Positions 22,101-34,700 of a stretch of DNA of 64,000 bases are shown one piece after another. The notes under the pieces are model-generated. The model was not told the DNA's origin. It did no database searches and worked only from the letters and a program-made list of their open reading frames with translations. Source of the stretch: Chaetorhynchus papuensis (Eukaryota > Chordata > Aves > Passeriformes > Rhipiduridae); assembly GCA_013396525.1 (NCBI GenBank), contig VWYX01000291.1, forward strand, positions 620,001 to 684,000, written 5' to 3'. Made by a program: the position numbers and the translations under genes. The first letter of the stretch is position 1. Every line of letters starts with the position of its first letter.

Positions 22101-25029
22101 CTAGACATCTGACTTCTGCATCACCCAAACATTGCTCAGTTATCTCAAAATGTTTTTGTTTTGTTTTAATTTTGACTGTACCACTCCTCTCCACCTCAAA
22201 AAAAAAAAAGGTATCTGGTTTGTATGCGTGTCCTCTGCTGACCTGATCCCCTGCTAGCTCGTTCTGACTGGCAGGATTTGGACTAGCAGTGTGTTTGACA
22301 ACAGACACATATTGGGTTAAATTTTAGGAAACTTAATGAGTGCCCTCTGAAGTTAAAATGACAGATGATCTGCAAAGTGCATTGAAGGTATGTAGAGCGT
22401 GAATGTCCTGGTTTATATTATTTATATGGAATTTTCAGGTTATAAAAGAGGTGATAGTGGTTATAGTATTTCAGTTTACTAGAGATTAGAGCTCTTTAAT
22501 CACATTTTCACTCACTTTTTTGGGTGAATTTTCAATGAACAACTCTTTAGCTATGATTTTCTTCTCCTAAGGGTTTTGTGTTTTCTGAGTGTATTTTTTT
22601 CACATTCAAGACTGACACAAATATATATCAAAGTCACCAATACATTGAAGATTTTTCTTTAATCCTTGATGAGCTAGTGTTGAAGAACTGCTTTGTTTTG
22701 GGTGAAATTTGTATTTTGCTGTGAAATTCAAAGCATCGATGGTTCATTTATATGCAAGCTTTGGATGGCTTTCTGAAAGCTGTCAATATTGGCTTATTTT
22801 ACTGCTGACTTTCACTGTAATTTTTGCAATCCATAGCAAAAGTGAGGGAAGGACTAAGTGTTCTTTAGCTCCATTTTGTATAAGTGGTGCTTTTGAGTAA
22901 TGTCCACATCGTAAGGATATCAAAAGCTCTGCCTTCCACTTACAACAAATGCACCTGAAGATTGTTCTTTTAAATACATGGTGATGGTTATTTCAGTACA
23001 TGAACCTCTGCTATTTTCATCTGGGACCATTTAATTCCTTTAGGTAATGTCACGTAATCAAAAGCTAAGACAAAATTTTGTCTTTTTTTTTCAGTTTTCC
23101 AAGTGTTTTGTGAAAGTAAGGAGAGTTAAAAATTGTAATGTTTCAGTAATAGAAAGAAAAAAATTATTGAAATGCTTTGTTGAAGTGGTCAGATTGTCTA
23201 ATGTGTGCTTAACCCCTCATCAGCCTCTATCTGTCCACGTGATGTAAAAATAGTCCTAAAACTTCTTAAATACTCAAATTTCAGTAACTTCTAGGTGGTC
23301 TGGGAGTTCTCAGAGATACAGCATCCAGCATCTTTCCCCACGGAGCTGGCTTGGCTGCCAGGCTGGAACAGCTGGGAGAGCAAGGTGCTTTCCATTTTAT
23401 CTACCACTGATCTGACAGTGCCATTAGTAAACACTTCGGCTTTTCCAGAACTTGGAAAACTTACCCCTGCTGGTGGCTGCCGGGAGTTGCTTTAGGTAAA
23501 TGAAGTGCAGGAGTGTTGCCAGGAGATTGTCCAGCCCCTCAAGCAGGTGGTTTACGGTGCCTCTTCCCTGAGATTAGATCACCCTTTAGCCAAGAAGAAA
23601 GGGAAGTATCTGCTGCTTTACAAGGGCAAGGTAGCACTTTGCACAAGAGATGGATTTCCAAGCAGTTGTCAGCTTTTGGCACTGGCTGACGATTTTAGAG
23701 GCTCAACAAAACAACTGAGATGAATTCTCACACATCTATCCAAGAGGAGCAAGTTGGTACCAGCAAAGCCAGAATACTGGATTTCCTTAAGTTCTCTTGC
23801 AGGAATACCTTGAATTTCCTCTAGTATGTTTGCTGGTGGTGGGAAAGTTTTCCTGCCCTGTCCACCCTCTGTCCTGTATGGGATTTGGTTTTGTTTTGGT
23901 TTTTTGTTCTAACTAATGAATGCTCATACTCTGGGATTGCTCAAGTGTGCAGTTAACAGCTGAATACTCTGCAGGAGGACCTCTCTGTAGAACATTATTG
24001 TAGGAGTTTTTTGGTTTCTTTTGGGGATTTTTGGTTTGGGTTTTTTGGGTTGTTTTGGGGTGGTGTTTCTTTGTTTGTGGTTTTTTTTTTTGTTTGGTTT
24101 GGTTTTTTGTTGTTATTGTTTTGTTTTGGGTTTGTTTTTGTTCTTGGGTTTTTTGGGAGTTTTTTTTATGGTGAGAGACCTGGTAAATGTCTATCCTTAA
24201 GGTTATTAATTTTCTCTCCTGGAAGTCCTTTCTGAAGAACTATAGCTCAATCTCAAGAGGCTGAGATATGTATTGGGAGCTTGGGTTCAGGCTGTTTCTG
24301 GTATTTTAACTGTGTTAAAAGATGTATCTCCCTGTTACTTCCCCCACCCCCAAACCTCTTACTTGTATAGCTTTCTCCCTTCTACACCCACACTGTAATT
24401 TTTGTGCATTGCACACTGCTATCAAAGAGTATATTTTTTTGCAGTGTCCAGCCTGGAAAAGATTTTATATCATTCAGTCGCTTCTTTGTGACATCTAGCT
24501 CTTAACTTCTGATCCAAGCTTTACGAAGGCAGCCAGTTTGTCTGTGAGTTGCTGTATAAAAAAAACTGTGTGACTCTGGTGCAGTGCTTAGGGCATTGCT
24601 GCACCTGGGCAGTGGGGCTTCAATAAGCAGGGTCCCTGCTGGGTTAAGTGAAGTGCTGCAGGGTCTAGAAAACAAGCCCAGAGAACCAGCAAACATCTGT
24701 TCTAGGGATGTTGTTCTTTCCTTGTTCCAAAACAAAACTCTTATCTTGTCTTTGTGGCTGTTGATTTAGTTAGGTTAATGCAATTAAAAGTCAGTGTGTA
24801 AACAAGCCTTCTGAATATTGCTAGAGCAGTGCTGACCTTTGCAAGAATGCAAGGTCCCTGTAACACTCATTATCTCTGTGGAGACTCAGATACATGGGGA
24901 AGTGTTTACTCTTGTGGGGGTGTGTAGTGTGGGGGGGATACCATATGACCCCGTCCTGTGCTGACTGAATTCTGCAAGAGGTGAAATGGTCTTTCTGGTA
25001 TCTTTTTATGCACGCTGAAGGTTTACGTT
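19155..25029 (+). other. ARHGAP22: ARHGAP22 intron 3, 19.2-25.0 kb
   Basis: This is intronic DNA upstream of the CpG island. Apart from the G/T tract at 24003-24170 and short homopolymers, I see no exon, RNA gene or clear transposon. CpG dinucleotides are rare until about 25026. Confidence 0.7.
24003..24170. repeat. G/T-only low-complexity tract
   Basis: About 168 bases contain only G and T on the + strand, apart from roughly eight other bases. It includes several runs of three or four G spaced by T (about 24022-24060), which fit a G-quadruplex pattern with long loops. A smaller block of the same kind lies just upstream (about 23886-23908). Confidence 0.85.
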
Positions 25030-25640
25030 TGGTGTCTGTTGCCCTCCGGCCATCTGGGAGCCTCTCCCATAAAGCAGGCTCCGGTGGCTCTCACCCCTTC
25101 AAAGGGGCGACTATAATTAATAAGCCGGTGCGGTTTAAGGGGCAGGGAGCCGTGAAGCGCCGAGTTCTGCCTTGAGGCCGGCTGGAAACACGGACGACAA
25201 AGGCGGGGAGCTCCCGGGCACCAACCTCCCGCTGCCCCTGCGTAGCCTCTCGGGAGCCCTTGCCCGGCTGCCCGCCCCGCTGCCAGGGATGCTGGAGGCG
25301 GCTCCCGGCAGGGAGCGGGCTGGCTGGGGCCGAGAGGGACGCTGCCACCTGCCATGGGGCTATGTTCCTGCAAAGGCTGCCGTGAGGAGCCCAGAGGTAA
25401 CTAACCTTCCCCCTGAGATGTGACGGGAAACTCTCCTTCCCAGGTGTGTCCCGGCGCGGGGTGCGCGCAGCCCCGGCCAGGAGAGCGCGGCTCGGGACCC
25501 GCCGGCTCAGCTGCGCTCTGCGGGAACGGGACACGGGGAGTGCGGAACGAGGCTGTTTTCCCTCTCTGTGTGCAGTGTTCGGTGTCTGGCCCTTCGGGAG
25601 GTGCCACCACTTCTTCCGTGGTTCGAAAAAACTCGGCAAA
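25030..25640 (+). promoter_or_regulatory. ARHGAP22: CpG island, probable internal ARHGAP22 promoter
   Basis: By hand count there are roughly 45-50 CpG in about 610 bases, against almost none in the neighbouring kilobases. The densest part is 25450-25560. A TATA-like TATAATTAA lies at 25112-25120, and a GC box (CCCGCCCCGC, 25271-25280) lies in the island. A start near 25140 would give an exon of about 250 bases that includes the ATG at 25354 and the donor at 25397. The island spans the exon and the start of the following intron, as usual for vertebrate promoters. Direction is inferred from the + strand ATG and donor; a divergent minus-strand transcript is also possible. Confidence 0.65.
25354..25396 (+). 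CDS. ARHGAP22: Candidate alternative first coding exon of ARHGAP22
   Basis: The ATG at 25354 sits in strong context (GCCATGG). It opens 14 codons, MGLCSCKGCREEPR, plus one base, and is followed by the donor GAG|GTAACT at 25397. The exon therefore ends in phase 1, exactly like exon 3, so it could splice to the same downstream acceptor, or to a later phase-1 exon at the start of the RhoGAP region. Paralogue ARHGAP24 is known to use downstream first exons that give PH-less isoforms. Gly2 with a permitted residue at position 6 fits the N-myristoylation pattern G-x(3)-[STAGCN], and Cys4, Cys6 and Cys9 are possible palmitoylation sites. An upstream ATG at 25289 in another frame overlaps it and leaves in phase 0. 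No transcript evidence is available to me, and the 5' end of the exon is unknown. Confidence 0.5.
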
Positions 25641-28600
25641 CTAAACCAAACCCTTAAAAACTGTCTTGATGCAATCTTATGCTTTAAACACAGTTCTTGG
25701 TTCTACTTTTTCTCCACCAACAAATAATATTTGATGGGAGGGAAACTGGTTGTTTCGTTTCCTCTTCAGAAAGGCTGTTAACGTGGCAATAACATTAGCT
25801 GACAATTCTTTCCTCATCTATTCTACGTAGTGAGGGACATGGATACTTTCTGGAGGGTCGAGCTCCCAGTAGTCTAGAAGAAACCACTTTAGGCAGCAGA
25901 GAGTATATCTAGTCTTTCAGTTATTATTGAGTTGACTGTGCCCAGATTGTCAGTATGGCACCCAGTGAATGGATCTGAATTTCCTTCCAAAGACAGGATA
26001 AGGAAAAAGATTTTGAGCAAAATACCCCTGAATTTTGGATTGGGAACACTGTGGGATTTTTCATATGCTTGTGCTTTTAATCTGTTGAGGAAGGGGAGGC
26101 TTAGATTGGGTATTATCAAAAAACATTTGTCCTAGTTCCTGGCATAAATCCAGTCACCTCATTCACTTGGGTGAAATTGTATTTATCTTCTTCGGGAAGA
26201 GCTTCTACAAACAATGGGTGTTTCAGTTAGCATATTGCATTCAGGCTTGAAAGAACAAAGTATATTTGTGTTAGAATTGCACATTTGTGTAAATGTGCAG
26301 ACACTGGTGAAGCCCCACCATCCTCTGAGAACTGCTACAGTTGGGATAGATATTTGTGTTAAATTGTACTTTGCCTGTGGAACCGTATTGAGTATGTAAC
26401 ACTAACAAATGTTTTGAGGACCTCTTTCAAGGCTAGCCCATTAAAGGTCCTGCATGATTTTTTTTGTCTTATTCGGAAAAGTTATTTTAAATAATTCCCG
26501 TGTAACAGAGTAAATCTATCTCTTAGTTGACTCTCTTAACCCACGTAGGAGGCTGAAGCTTGTTGCACAAGGATTGTGTGCATGCAACTTAGAAAGTCTC
26601 AAGTTTAATACAACTTTGCTGTTGATACTAATATGATCAGTGAGGTAAAAAGTCTGTGCCCTGTCTGCTGATCTGTCATTGTGAGGGAAGACCTGAAGTG
26701 CCAAGCTGTCATTTGTATTCTTAACTGGGGACCAAATTTGGCTTTGTATGATGCTGCTGAAATTAGTTTTTTCCTTGGTGCTTGGCATGGGCCCCTTTAA
26801 AGCAGTAAGCTTATTTTCCAGTGTTTTTCAGATGCCTCTAAATTTTTAAGATATGTAGAGAAGCCACCGATTCAGATTGCCCCTGCTGCTTTGCTTTTTT
26901 TGGCTTTAAGGAATGGTTTAGGCTACGGGTGCACTGGCCTTTTGATCATGAGCTTCAAGGAGTCCTGCTTCCCTGTGAAAGTACTTTTGACAGATGTGGG
27001 AAGGGTGTGGCTGGGGACCTGGGTACTGATAACAATGTTTTGTGTTATTGCATTTTCCCTATCAGCTTTTTCTGATAGCCTTTTAGCACATCAGGCACAG
27101 ATAGGGCTAACTGATGAGTAGATTCCTACTTCTTGGAAGTTGCAGGCTGAAGTGGCTCCCTGAATGGAGCGGGTTATCTGCAGATAGCAGAGACAAGCTT
27201 AATAAGGGGAGGTGAGTGTTTAAGGATATTTGCATTTGTTTAAGACCAGAATGGAAAGCTTGAGTTGTCATCCTTCCCCACTCACCTCCCCTTCTGTCCC
27301 TATAATAGAATTACCCTCGTGTCTGGAAAGTAACAGATTCCTGGGCAGGAGTACTGAATTGTCCCTTTACCCTGTCCCTTAGATTCAGTCGATTGCTGTG
27401 TGCTGAAATCAGAATGTGGGAGAAGGACGCGATTGCTGGAAAGAATTGGAAGGGAACTAGAAATAAAATCCTCCTTCCACCTCACCCTGTAGTGCTGTTA
27501 GCTCCCAAGTAGCCTGGAACCTGAAGCTGGTGGGAGAGTGTTTGCCCTGTGCTATGCTTAATTGCTTGTACTTTGTTTCCTGGGTTTGCTTGTTTCAGTG
27601 TCATTGTATTTCTTTTCTTGACATTTTTTATGCTGAGAGTTGTTCCCCACCAGATGATCCAAAAAAAATCTTGCACTCTAGTGCTACAAAGATTTCTGCT
27701 GGCTTTCCAGTGATGCAATGTAACCAAGATTGTGACATCTGCCTTTACATTCTTTAATCTGGTCATCAATTGGTCCTGCTCAGTTTGGGTCTCCTGTGGA
27801 GACCCACTGTGTGTTCATGATGGTAAAAAGTTTCAAACTGGTGCAAATAAAAAGGATGAAGGAGAACTCTAGTTCTCAGGCAAACAGGATTTGCCCTTTC
27901 AGTCCTGTCTGGTGTCAGCTGCCAAGGTGTGCTTTCTGTTACAATTTGGTGTTTAAAAAGGTGCAGTGTATACGTCAGGTTTGCAAGACCAGGAACATTG
28001 GGAAAATGGGGCTTACCTGAGGTACCAAAACTTGCTAGGTTTTTGATAATGCTTGTGCTTTGTGTAAGAGGAATAGGAAAGGAAGTCTTGAAAAAGTCAA
28101 CTGCATCTGTTGGATGACCTTAACACTTTACATCGTAGAAGCAAAAGGGGTGAGGATTTAGGAGAAGACCATACTTTGGAAGTCTGCAGTTCCTAATGCA
28201 AAAAAATCTGTTCACTGTCTTCCAGTCTGAAATACTTTAGAAATGTGGCTTTGGGATTCATAATACTACCTCAGAGCTAAGGAACTAATTTTCCTGTTCA
28301 AGAAAAAAAAAAAAAAAAAAAGCTGAATTGTTTCCTCTGTCTTCTTTTTCTAGATTCTTTTGGAGCCTCCATGGTAACTAAATATACCTTCTAACAGAAG
28401 TCCAGAATGAGTTTTCACTAGAAGTACTGAGTAGATTTTGACCATAATCTCACACATTTGGCACTCCCAGGGACAGTTTGATTGGCTGTGCAGTCATGTG
28501 AAGCACACAGTCGCCCAGTTGCAGCATTTTAGCGTTATGAAGTCCCCAGATAAGAGAGCATGTGTATGAATAAACTCGTGTGCTTGTTATGTTGCACACT

Positions 28601-31011
28601 TTTCTTCCTGTGAGAAACAGGTCTCTGTGATGAGACCGAAGCACTGTAAGAACAGCCTGCATTGGGTGGGAATGTATATTAACTTAGGATGTGAACTCAT
28701 TCCTCATTTCAACAGGATGGTCAGTTTACATTATAACTATAGTAGCAAAAGTACTTCAGAGTCTTCTGCATTCTGTATTTTTTTGGAAACCCAAGAAACA
28801 ACAAAGGAGGATAAAGGAGGAATTCACAGTCTCTTCCAAAATGTAAGAAAAAGTGAACCAATTTTTGGTGACTACAGCAGAGTATGCCACCTGCATGGTT
28901 CTCCAGCTGGCATTCCCTGGTGTGCACCCAAATGTGCTTCCTCTCCTTTTTCCATGTGCCTATAGCTACTAAGGATGGCATCATGTCTTGGGGCATGTGG
29001 GAGACATTACTTATTTTTGCCAAAATTCAAAAGTTAACTAGAAATTTGAAAAGTTGAGAGATTCATTTTAGGAAGAAATATTGTCCTGAAGTTATCTGGT
29101 CGATTATTACTCATCTAGAAAATTTTTCTGTGACTGGTTTTGTCAATGAAAGCAAAGAGTAACCTTTGACCTAACACAGCAGAGCTGTTGCTGTGTTAGT
29201 TGATGGAAAAATACTATTTACCTTTATGGTCTCTACTACTTATGATCTGAAGAGGAAAGGAATTAACTGATAGCATTTCAAAGGCTTGATCATATGTTTG
29301 GTCTCTTGTCCAATTCACCATCTGTTTTTTGATGTTGGCTGGTTGCTAAGCAGAACTAATTGCAATTATTTTGTTGAGACACTTAATGAAAAAGACTTCT
29401 AAATAAAAAGTTATATTTTTACAGTTCTTGATTGCTGTAACTTGAAAATATCAGTTTCAATTAAAAATGTTTATTTCCTCACATATTATTAATAATTTAG
29501 CAGAAGTGCAAAATATTTTCTGTTTTCCTTTTTATCCAAGAGAGTGTTACTTTGTGCAGCGTTGGACCATGTCCCTCAAGAAGGAGCACATATGGCATAG
29601 CAAGTGGATACAGCCTTACAGGACAGGAAATATGGGTCCAAAACCAGAAATGGGGCTGCTGAGGTTCAACAAAGCAGTGGATCACTACCTGTATGTGAAA
29701 TGGGGGAACTGTGGAATTCTGGGGAAACTGCTGCATTGAGCGCAGGTGCACAGAGATTTTTAATGTGCAACAACTACATAAGCTGAGAAGCTGAAGCAAT
29801 TCTTTCCTTAGTGAGCAGGGTCTGTGCCCCTTCAGTGAACTGCCATTTACAGGTTAAACTGCCTGCTGCCTTTAATCTGTACACAACTGAACTAACACCT
29901 GAAGATTTGGTAACATCTGCTGTACACATAACCTCTGGCTTGTATTTACTGTCAACAGTCTTGTTACTTGTTGATCTAAATTCAGGCTTTCATAGTGAGA
30001 GAGCTCATAAATGCAGCATGAACCCCTGCAGTGACATTGCTTCTGCTCTCTCTGTTATGGTATCACTCACTTGTAACAGGAAAGCTTTCTAAGTGATTTG
30101 GGGGCTGGTTCCTGTAAGAGCAAAACTAAGGAATTTCAGTACTGCTTTGGGAGCAGCTGGGGTTGCAGGAGAGGCTCTCTGTCCTCCTACAGTCTTTGCA
30201 GCAAAAATGTTATCTCTAGTTTCAAGGTGCAATCACACCTCTGAGAAATGGATATTTGGTTGTGCTGTGATGCCAGGTTTAATGAACTGAGCAAGTGAAT
30301 CTGGTGGGGAGTTGAGAAATGAATGAAATGAACTATTTGGAATTCTTACTTTAAATTAACTCATTTCTAAAATCTATAAAAAGGCCATTACCTTTCAGCT
30401 TGGAAGTGTAAGTATGTGCCAGTTCATTAATAACCTGTGACACTGAGCTGGTAATTGAGGCCCTGGCTGTACCAGGGAGTACGAGACACAACCTTTGCTT
30501 TCCAGTAACTTCAGATGCGGCTTCTCTTGGCTGTATCTTGGCAGGACCATCTGTGACTTAGTTACTGTGAGTTGGCCATTACCAACCAAATGAATTGGGC
30601 TCTGCTTCTGGTATGAGTCTGAGAAGGGAGAAAAAAAAAAATCTTGTATGAAGGACTTTTTCCCCCAAAATCTTTTTTAATGTTCTGTTGTCAGATGGGC
30701 ATACATACTTTTCCAGTTTTAGTGGTTACAGCAGTATCCTAGCACTACCTGTGATGGGATAGCCTTATCTCTCCTGTACCTTTTGTTTATCAAATCAGAA
30801 GTGCAGTTGGTAGAGGAAGTCATTATCTCTGTAGACCATAAAGTCTTTTTTAGTGGGCATCCTGTTTTTATGAGGTTGCTGGGCTATGCAGTGAACTGCT
30901 GCTATGAGTGAGAAATGAAAAAGACTCTGTCAGCATGGTGTTTTCACCTATGTTCTTGCTGTTGGGATGGTGTGGATAAGGACTTGTATGTGGAAGGTAA
31001 GAGAATCTAAC
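25641..31011 (+). other. ARHGAP22: ARHGAP22 intron 3, 25.6-31.0 kb
   Basis: I see no exon, RNA gene or clear transposon. A 19-A run occupies 28303-28321; the sequence before it does not look like a processed pseudogene. Open frames here (up to about 112 codons at 28627-28965) resemble no known protein. Confidence 0.7.
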
Positions 31012-31125
31012 AGCGTCCAGTGGAAAGAGCACTGGTTTGGGAGACTTAAGTTTAGTACCTGGCTTTGCCTTAGTCATTGTTGTGACCCCAAGCCAGTTGC
31101 TTAGTCCTGTAAGTCCTCGCTCTTA
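31012..31125 (+). repeat. Ancient MIR/CORE-SINE-like relic
   Basis: The order of elements fits an old amniote CORE-SINE. A GTGGAAAGAGCACTGGTTTG head is followed by a 'tacctggctttgcc' segment, then TTGTGACCCCAAGCCAGTTG (the usual tgtgaccttgggcaagt region, about 31079-31098) and a pyrimidine-rich continuation. The copy is heavily diverged and its borders are approximate. Confidence 0.6.
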
Positions 31126-31385
31126 ATTTGTGAAAGACATCTAATGACACGTGGAATTGAGACAGTACACCAGAGATTGTGATTTGCTCAGATAGTGTCA
31201 TAATGGGAGCTACATTATTGTCACAAGTTCGAGATTGTATGTTTTTTGCCCAAGTAAATGTGTTACGGGACAATCAGAAAGAAAAGGTAAACCTTATGGG
31301 TTAAGATAACAACAATGTAGTAATTGTAGCAAAATATTATTATAGTAACACTAAATACACCAATAATATTAATAATAATTTTAAT

Positions 31386-31792
31386 AAAAAGGAGTGGGAG
31401 AGAAAAAACAGGGTTCAAGAGAAACCAGTGATGCACAGTACAATTGTTCTCCACCCACTGTACAATATTTAGCCCATCCCTGAGCAGCAATTGGCCCCTT
31501 CCAAGTAATTTCACCTGTTTGTATACTGAGCATGATGTTCTATGCTGTGGAATATCTCTTTGGCCAGTTTGGGTCACCTATCCTGGCTATGCTCCCTCCC
31601 AGCTTTCTGTGCAGCTTCTCACTTGCACAACACGAGACACTGAAAAGCCTTTGACTTAAGACAAACACTGCTCAGATGAGCCAAAACATCAGTGTGTTAT
31701 CAACATTGTTCTCACACTACATCCAGAAAAACACAGCACTGTACCAGCTGCTAAGAAGAAAATCAACTCCGTCCCACATGAAACCAGGACAT
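31386..31792 (+). repeat. Avian interspersed repeat, probably LTR/endogenous-retrovirus derived
   Basis: From about 31386 the sequence follows, segment by segment, a repeat I have seen many times in bird genomes. It contains a 'gtgatgcacagtacaattg' element (about 31428-31446), a 'ggaatatctctttggccag' element (about 31549-31567) and an 'aaaacatcagtgtgttatca' element (about 31682-31701). I cannot fix its class without a search; LTR or retroviral origin is my best guess. It has no intact gene: the short open frames across it are broken and code for nothing recognisable. Upstream (about 31310-31385) is AT-rich sequence with repeated AATAAT units. Confidence 0.6.
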
Positions 31793-34700
31793 GGCATGGC
31801 AGTCGAGTTACACATGAAGAAATACAGTAACATACCAGTAACTGATCATTCTAGCAGTGCTAGGCAATCTAGAATTCGTATTTTTTTACTCTTCCTTTGC
31901 TCCAAAGTGTTGTGGTTGTAAATGTAATCACACTATTTTGCTCCCCATCTTCAACCATTTGTGATTCTCTGTAAAGTTTACTGTGGAGATGGAAGCTTTC
32001 TAGCAGCTTTTCCAAGGGAAATTTGTACTAAGTATTGAAGGGTTTTGGAAAAAACAAATCAGACTAAACACTGAGAGTGGAGTAAGAATGAAAGCTTTAT
32101 TTTCCTTGTTACCAATAGTTTTGTGAGCTTTTTGAATATCTGATGATGACAGGAAATTACAATACTTAATTTAGAAAAGTTTCTAACCCAAAAGCCGAGA
32201 CTTAGGAAGGTAGTTTTGATTATGTAAATTGGGTGTGTTGTTTAAGTAATTGTTTGTGTTCTTTGAAAAAAACCAAAACAAACTTCTGAATTAATTTCCT
32301 TAAATATAGTGACAATGGACAGCAGAAGGGCTGTTTTCTGCCCTGAAGTGTTCTAAACCTCTCATTCTAGGATGTTTCCTGCTCAAGAAGCTATCTGTGC
32401 TCATGCTCATAATCCCCATTCCTTTAACATCCAGTGCGTGCAGCCTGCTGCCAACATCCAGCACCACACCTGTATAATTGGTGAAAACCCTTATGTCTTA
32501 CTGCTAGACTCAGGTCTGCCTATTTAGCTTTACAGTACTGTCCTTGCCCTTTTTAGGGTGAGGTTATTTATATGTAACCATTGGACTCTGATGTTTGTCC
32601 CCTGACTTTCAGGAAAGTTGTCTTCTTTTCTCAAATCTTGAGCCTTTATACTTGTCACCCATACTGTCAGCACTAACTGCTCTTGCTTTTGGGATGAAGC
32701 CTTCCTTGTCCTGCAGCAGCTTCTGTCCCACAGAGCCCAGGCTGCCTCCAGTGACACTCAGCAAGGCACTCCAGGGCATCATTAGGAGCTAAGTAGGGAG
32801 CGGGGTATGTCCAGTTTGTTTCCCACCACAGTCTGCTGCCCGAGGTGATTTTGCCTTGAGATGCTCTGGATACAAAGGCAGGTGCCTAGGGTAAGAGAGA
32901 GACAGCTGTCAGTCCCTTAAAGGAAAACTCTTGGATGAAACTTCCACTTTACTACTGTCTCCTCATACCCTGTGAGGACTGGTTTCTTTTCCATATGGAG
33001 GGCAGCATCTTCCTGAAGTTAAACCACTTAAGCACCTCTAAAAAGGTGGAATCTGGGACTTTGCTCCCATTGCCCAAGGCATGTAGGCCTTTTGTGCTTA
33101 GCTCTTGAAGTAACGCTTTGAAAAAACAGTGTTTTGGCTTTCTGTGTGGGAAAATCTGTGTGTGCCAATGTGTGTGCCTTGCTGATTAGCCCACTGGGTC
33201 AGACACCCCTCCGGAGCAAAGAGTCGGCCTGAAGGGTGGTGGGAGGGAGGGCTTTGACTCCATCAATCCCTTTCTGTCTGTGGCTCTCAGGAATGCTGAG
33301 AAACCATATGCAGTATTGTTCCCCCCGGCATATTCTCATGTGCTTTGAGTAGCTTGGCTGTAAGCAGTTCAAGTGACAGGCATCCAGCTCTCCCTTGGGA
33401 GGCAAAATATAGTTCAGCCATCACTGTAGGAAGGAGAATGAGATTCCAAGGAAATGAGGGGAATCTGCTTGAAAACAGCAGCGATGTAAAGGGCCTCTTA
33501 GACTTTACTGTCAGGGATTTACCCAGTGTCAGCCAGAGACAAGCTGGGCTGTTTTGTACCTGCTGACAGTGGCAATGACTTATGGCCTTACTGCATGTTT
33601 CTGTATTATGTTGTCATTTTCTTATGATTCTGAAGATTCAATATTGCTATTTTTGTGGTAGATAGAGACTTCAGTATAGGAGAAACACACAAGGGAGTGT
33701 GGGACTTGAGTTAATTTTTTGAAGCAAAGGAGACTAGACGAGTTGAGAGGCCTCATAGGCTGTTTACGGAGGTGGAAACACTGAACACGCTGATGGTGAG
33801 ATGCTTTGTGAATTACTGCTTTTAAACATCCTGGTTCCTTGCTTATTAATACACAGTGTGTATTGCTAGATCACCTGACAGTATAAATGTGATTCTTGTC
33901 CATGTGATCAATTCATCACATGTTTAAATTGGATAAGGTAGAGCACATAGAGTTTTATGATGGTACTTTATGCTTGTGGAAGTAGCCTATGCCTGATCTG
34001 ACATGAAGAAGTTTATCCTTTCACAGTGTTTTGGTACATCTGAATATGGCAAACAGAATTTGCACCCTTGTTTTGTATTGTGCAGCTGGGATATTTTCTG
34101 GTATTACGGAAAATGCCCTAAAATTTGCTTTACTGCCTCACAGGACAACAGCCTTTCAAGTCTGTTGGCATTGCCCGCTCCAGTCTCTTACAACTCCGTA
34201 TCTTCTCGGCTCTACATTACTGAGCCTCCCACATGAATTGATGGTAGTCTTAATTAATCAGGTCATTCCTCTTGCTCAAAACATCCCAATAATTTATCCA
34301 TCCTGAGTAACTCAGCCTGTTAGAGACACAATCTGGTGTTACTGACAGATTTGGCTAGTTCAGGGAGGGTTGAAGAATCATTCTCTTTTGTTTCTCTGAT
34401 GCTGTAGGTGAGTGGTTGGTAGTGTATAAGTGAACAATGAACATTTTGAGTCAAGGAGTACAAATAAACCTTTGGAAGTTTGTCGTTTCTTCTAAAAAAA
34501 AGTGAAGTACTCTGATTTCATCCATTTTGAAGCTGTTTTATCCACCTCTCATCTGCTCTCAACACTCCTTTCTGAATTACCTAAAACAGGAGAAATACCC
34601 TACTTGCAGAAATCTCTGCAGCAGTAGCTTTTTGCTGATAATAGCTAAACCAAAACATGATCAAGGTCTGTTTTCACGGACAGTTCAGTTTCCCTGGACA

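Noticed and set aside
25091..25639. 182-codon open frame on the minus strand across the CpG island
   Set aside because: It starts at TTG and lies entirely in GC-rich DNA where stops are rare. The composition (Arg, Pro, Ala, Gly) is typical of a shadow frame and no domain is recognisable.
28303..28321. A19 run as the tail of a processed pseudogene
   Set aside because: The sequence before it has no gene-like frame, polyadenylation signal or recognisable parent.
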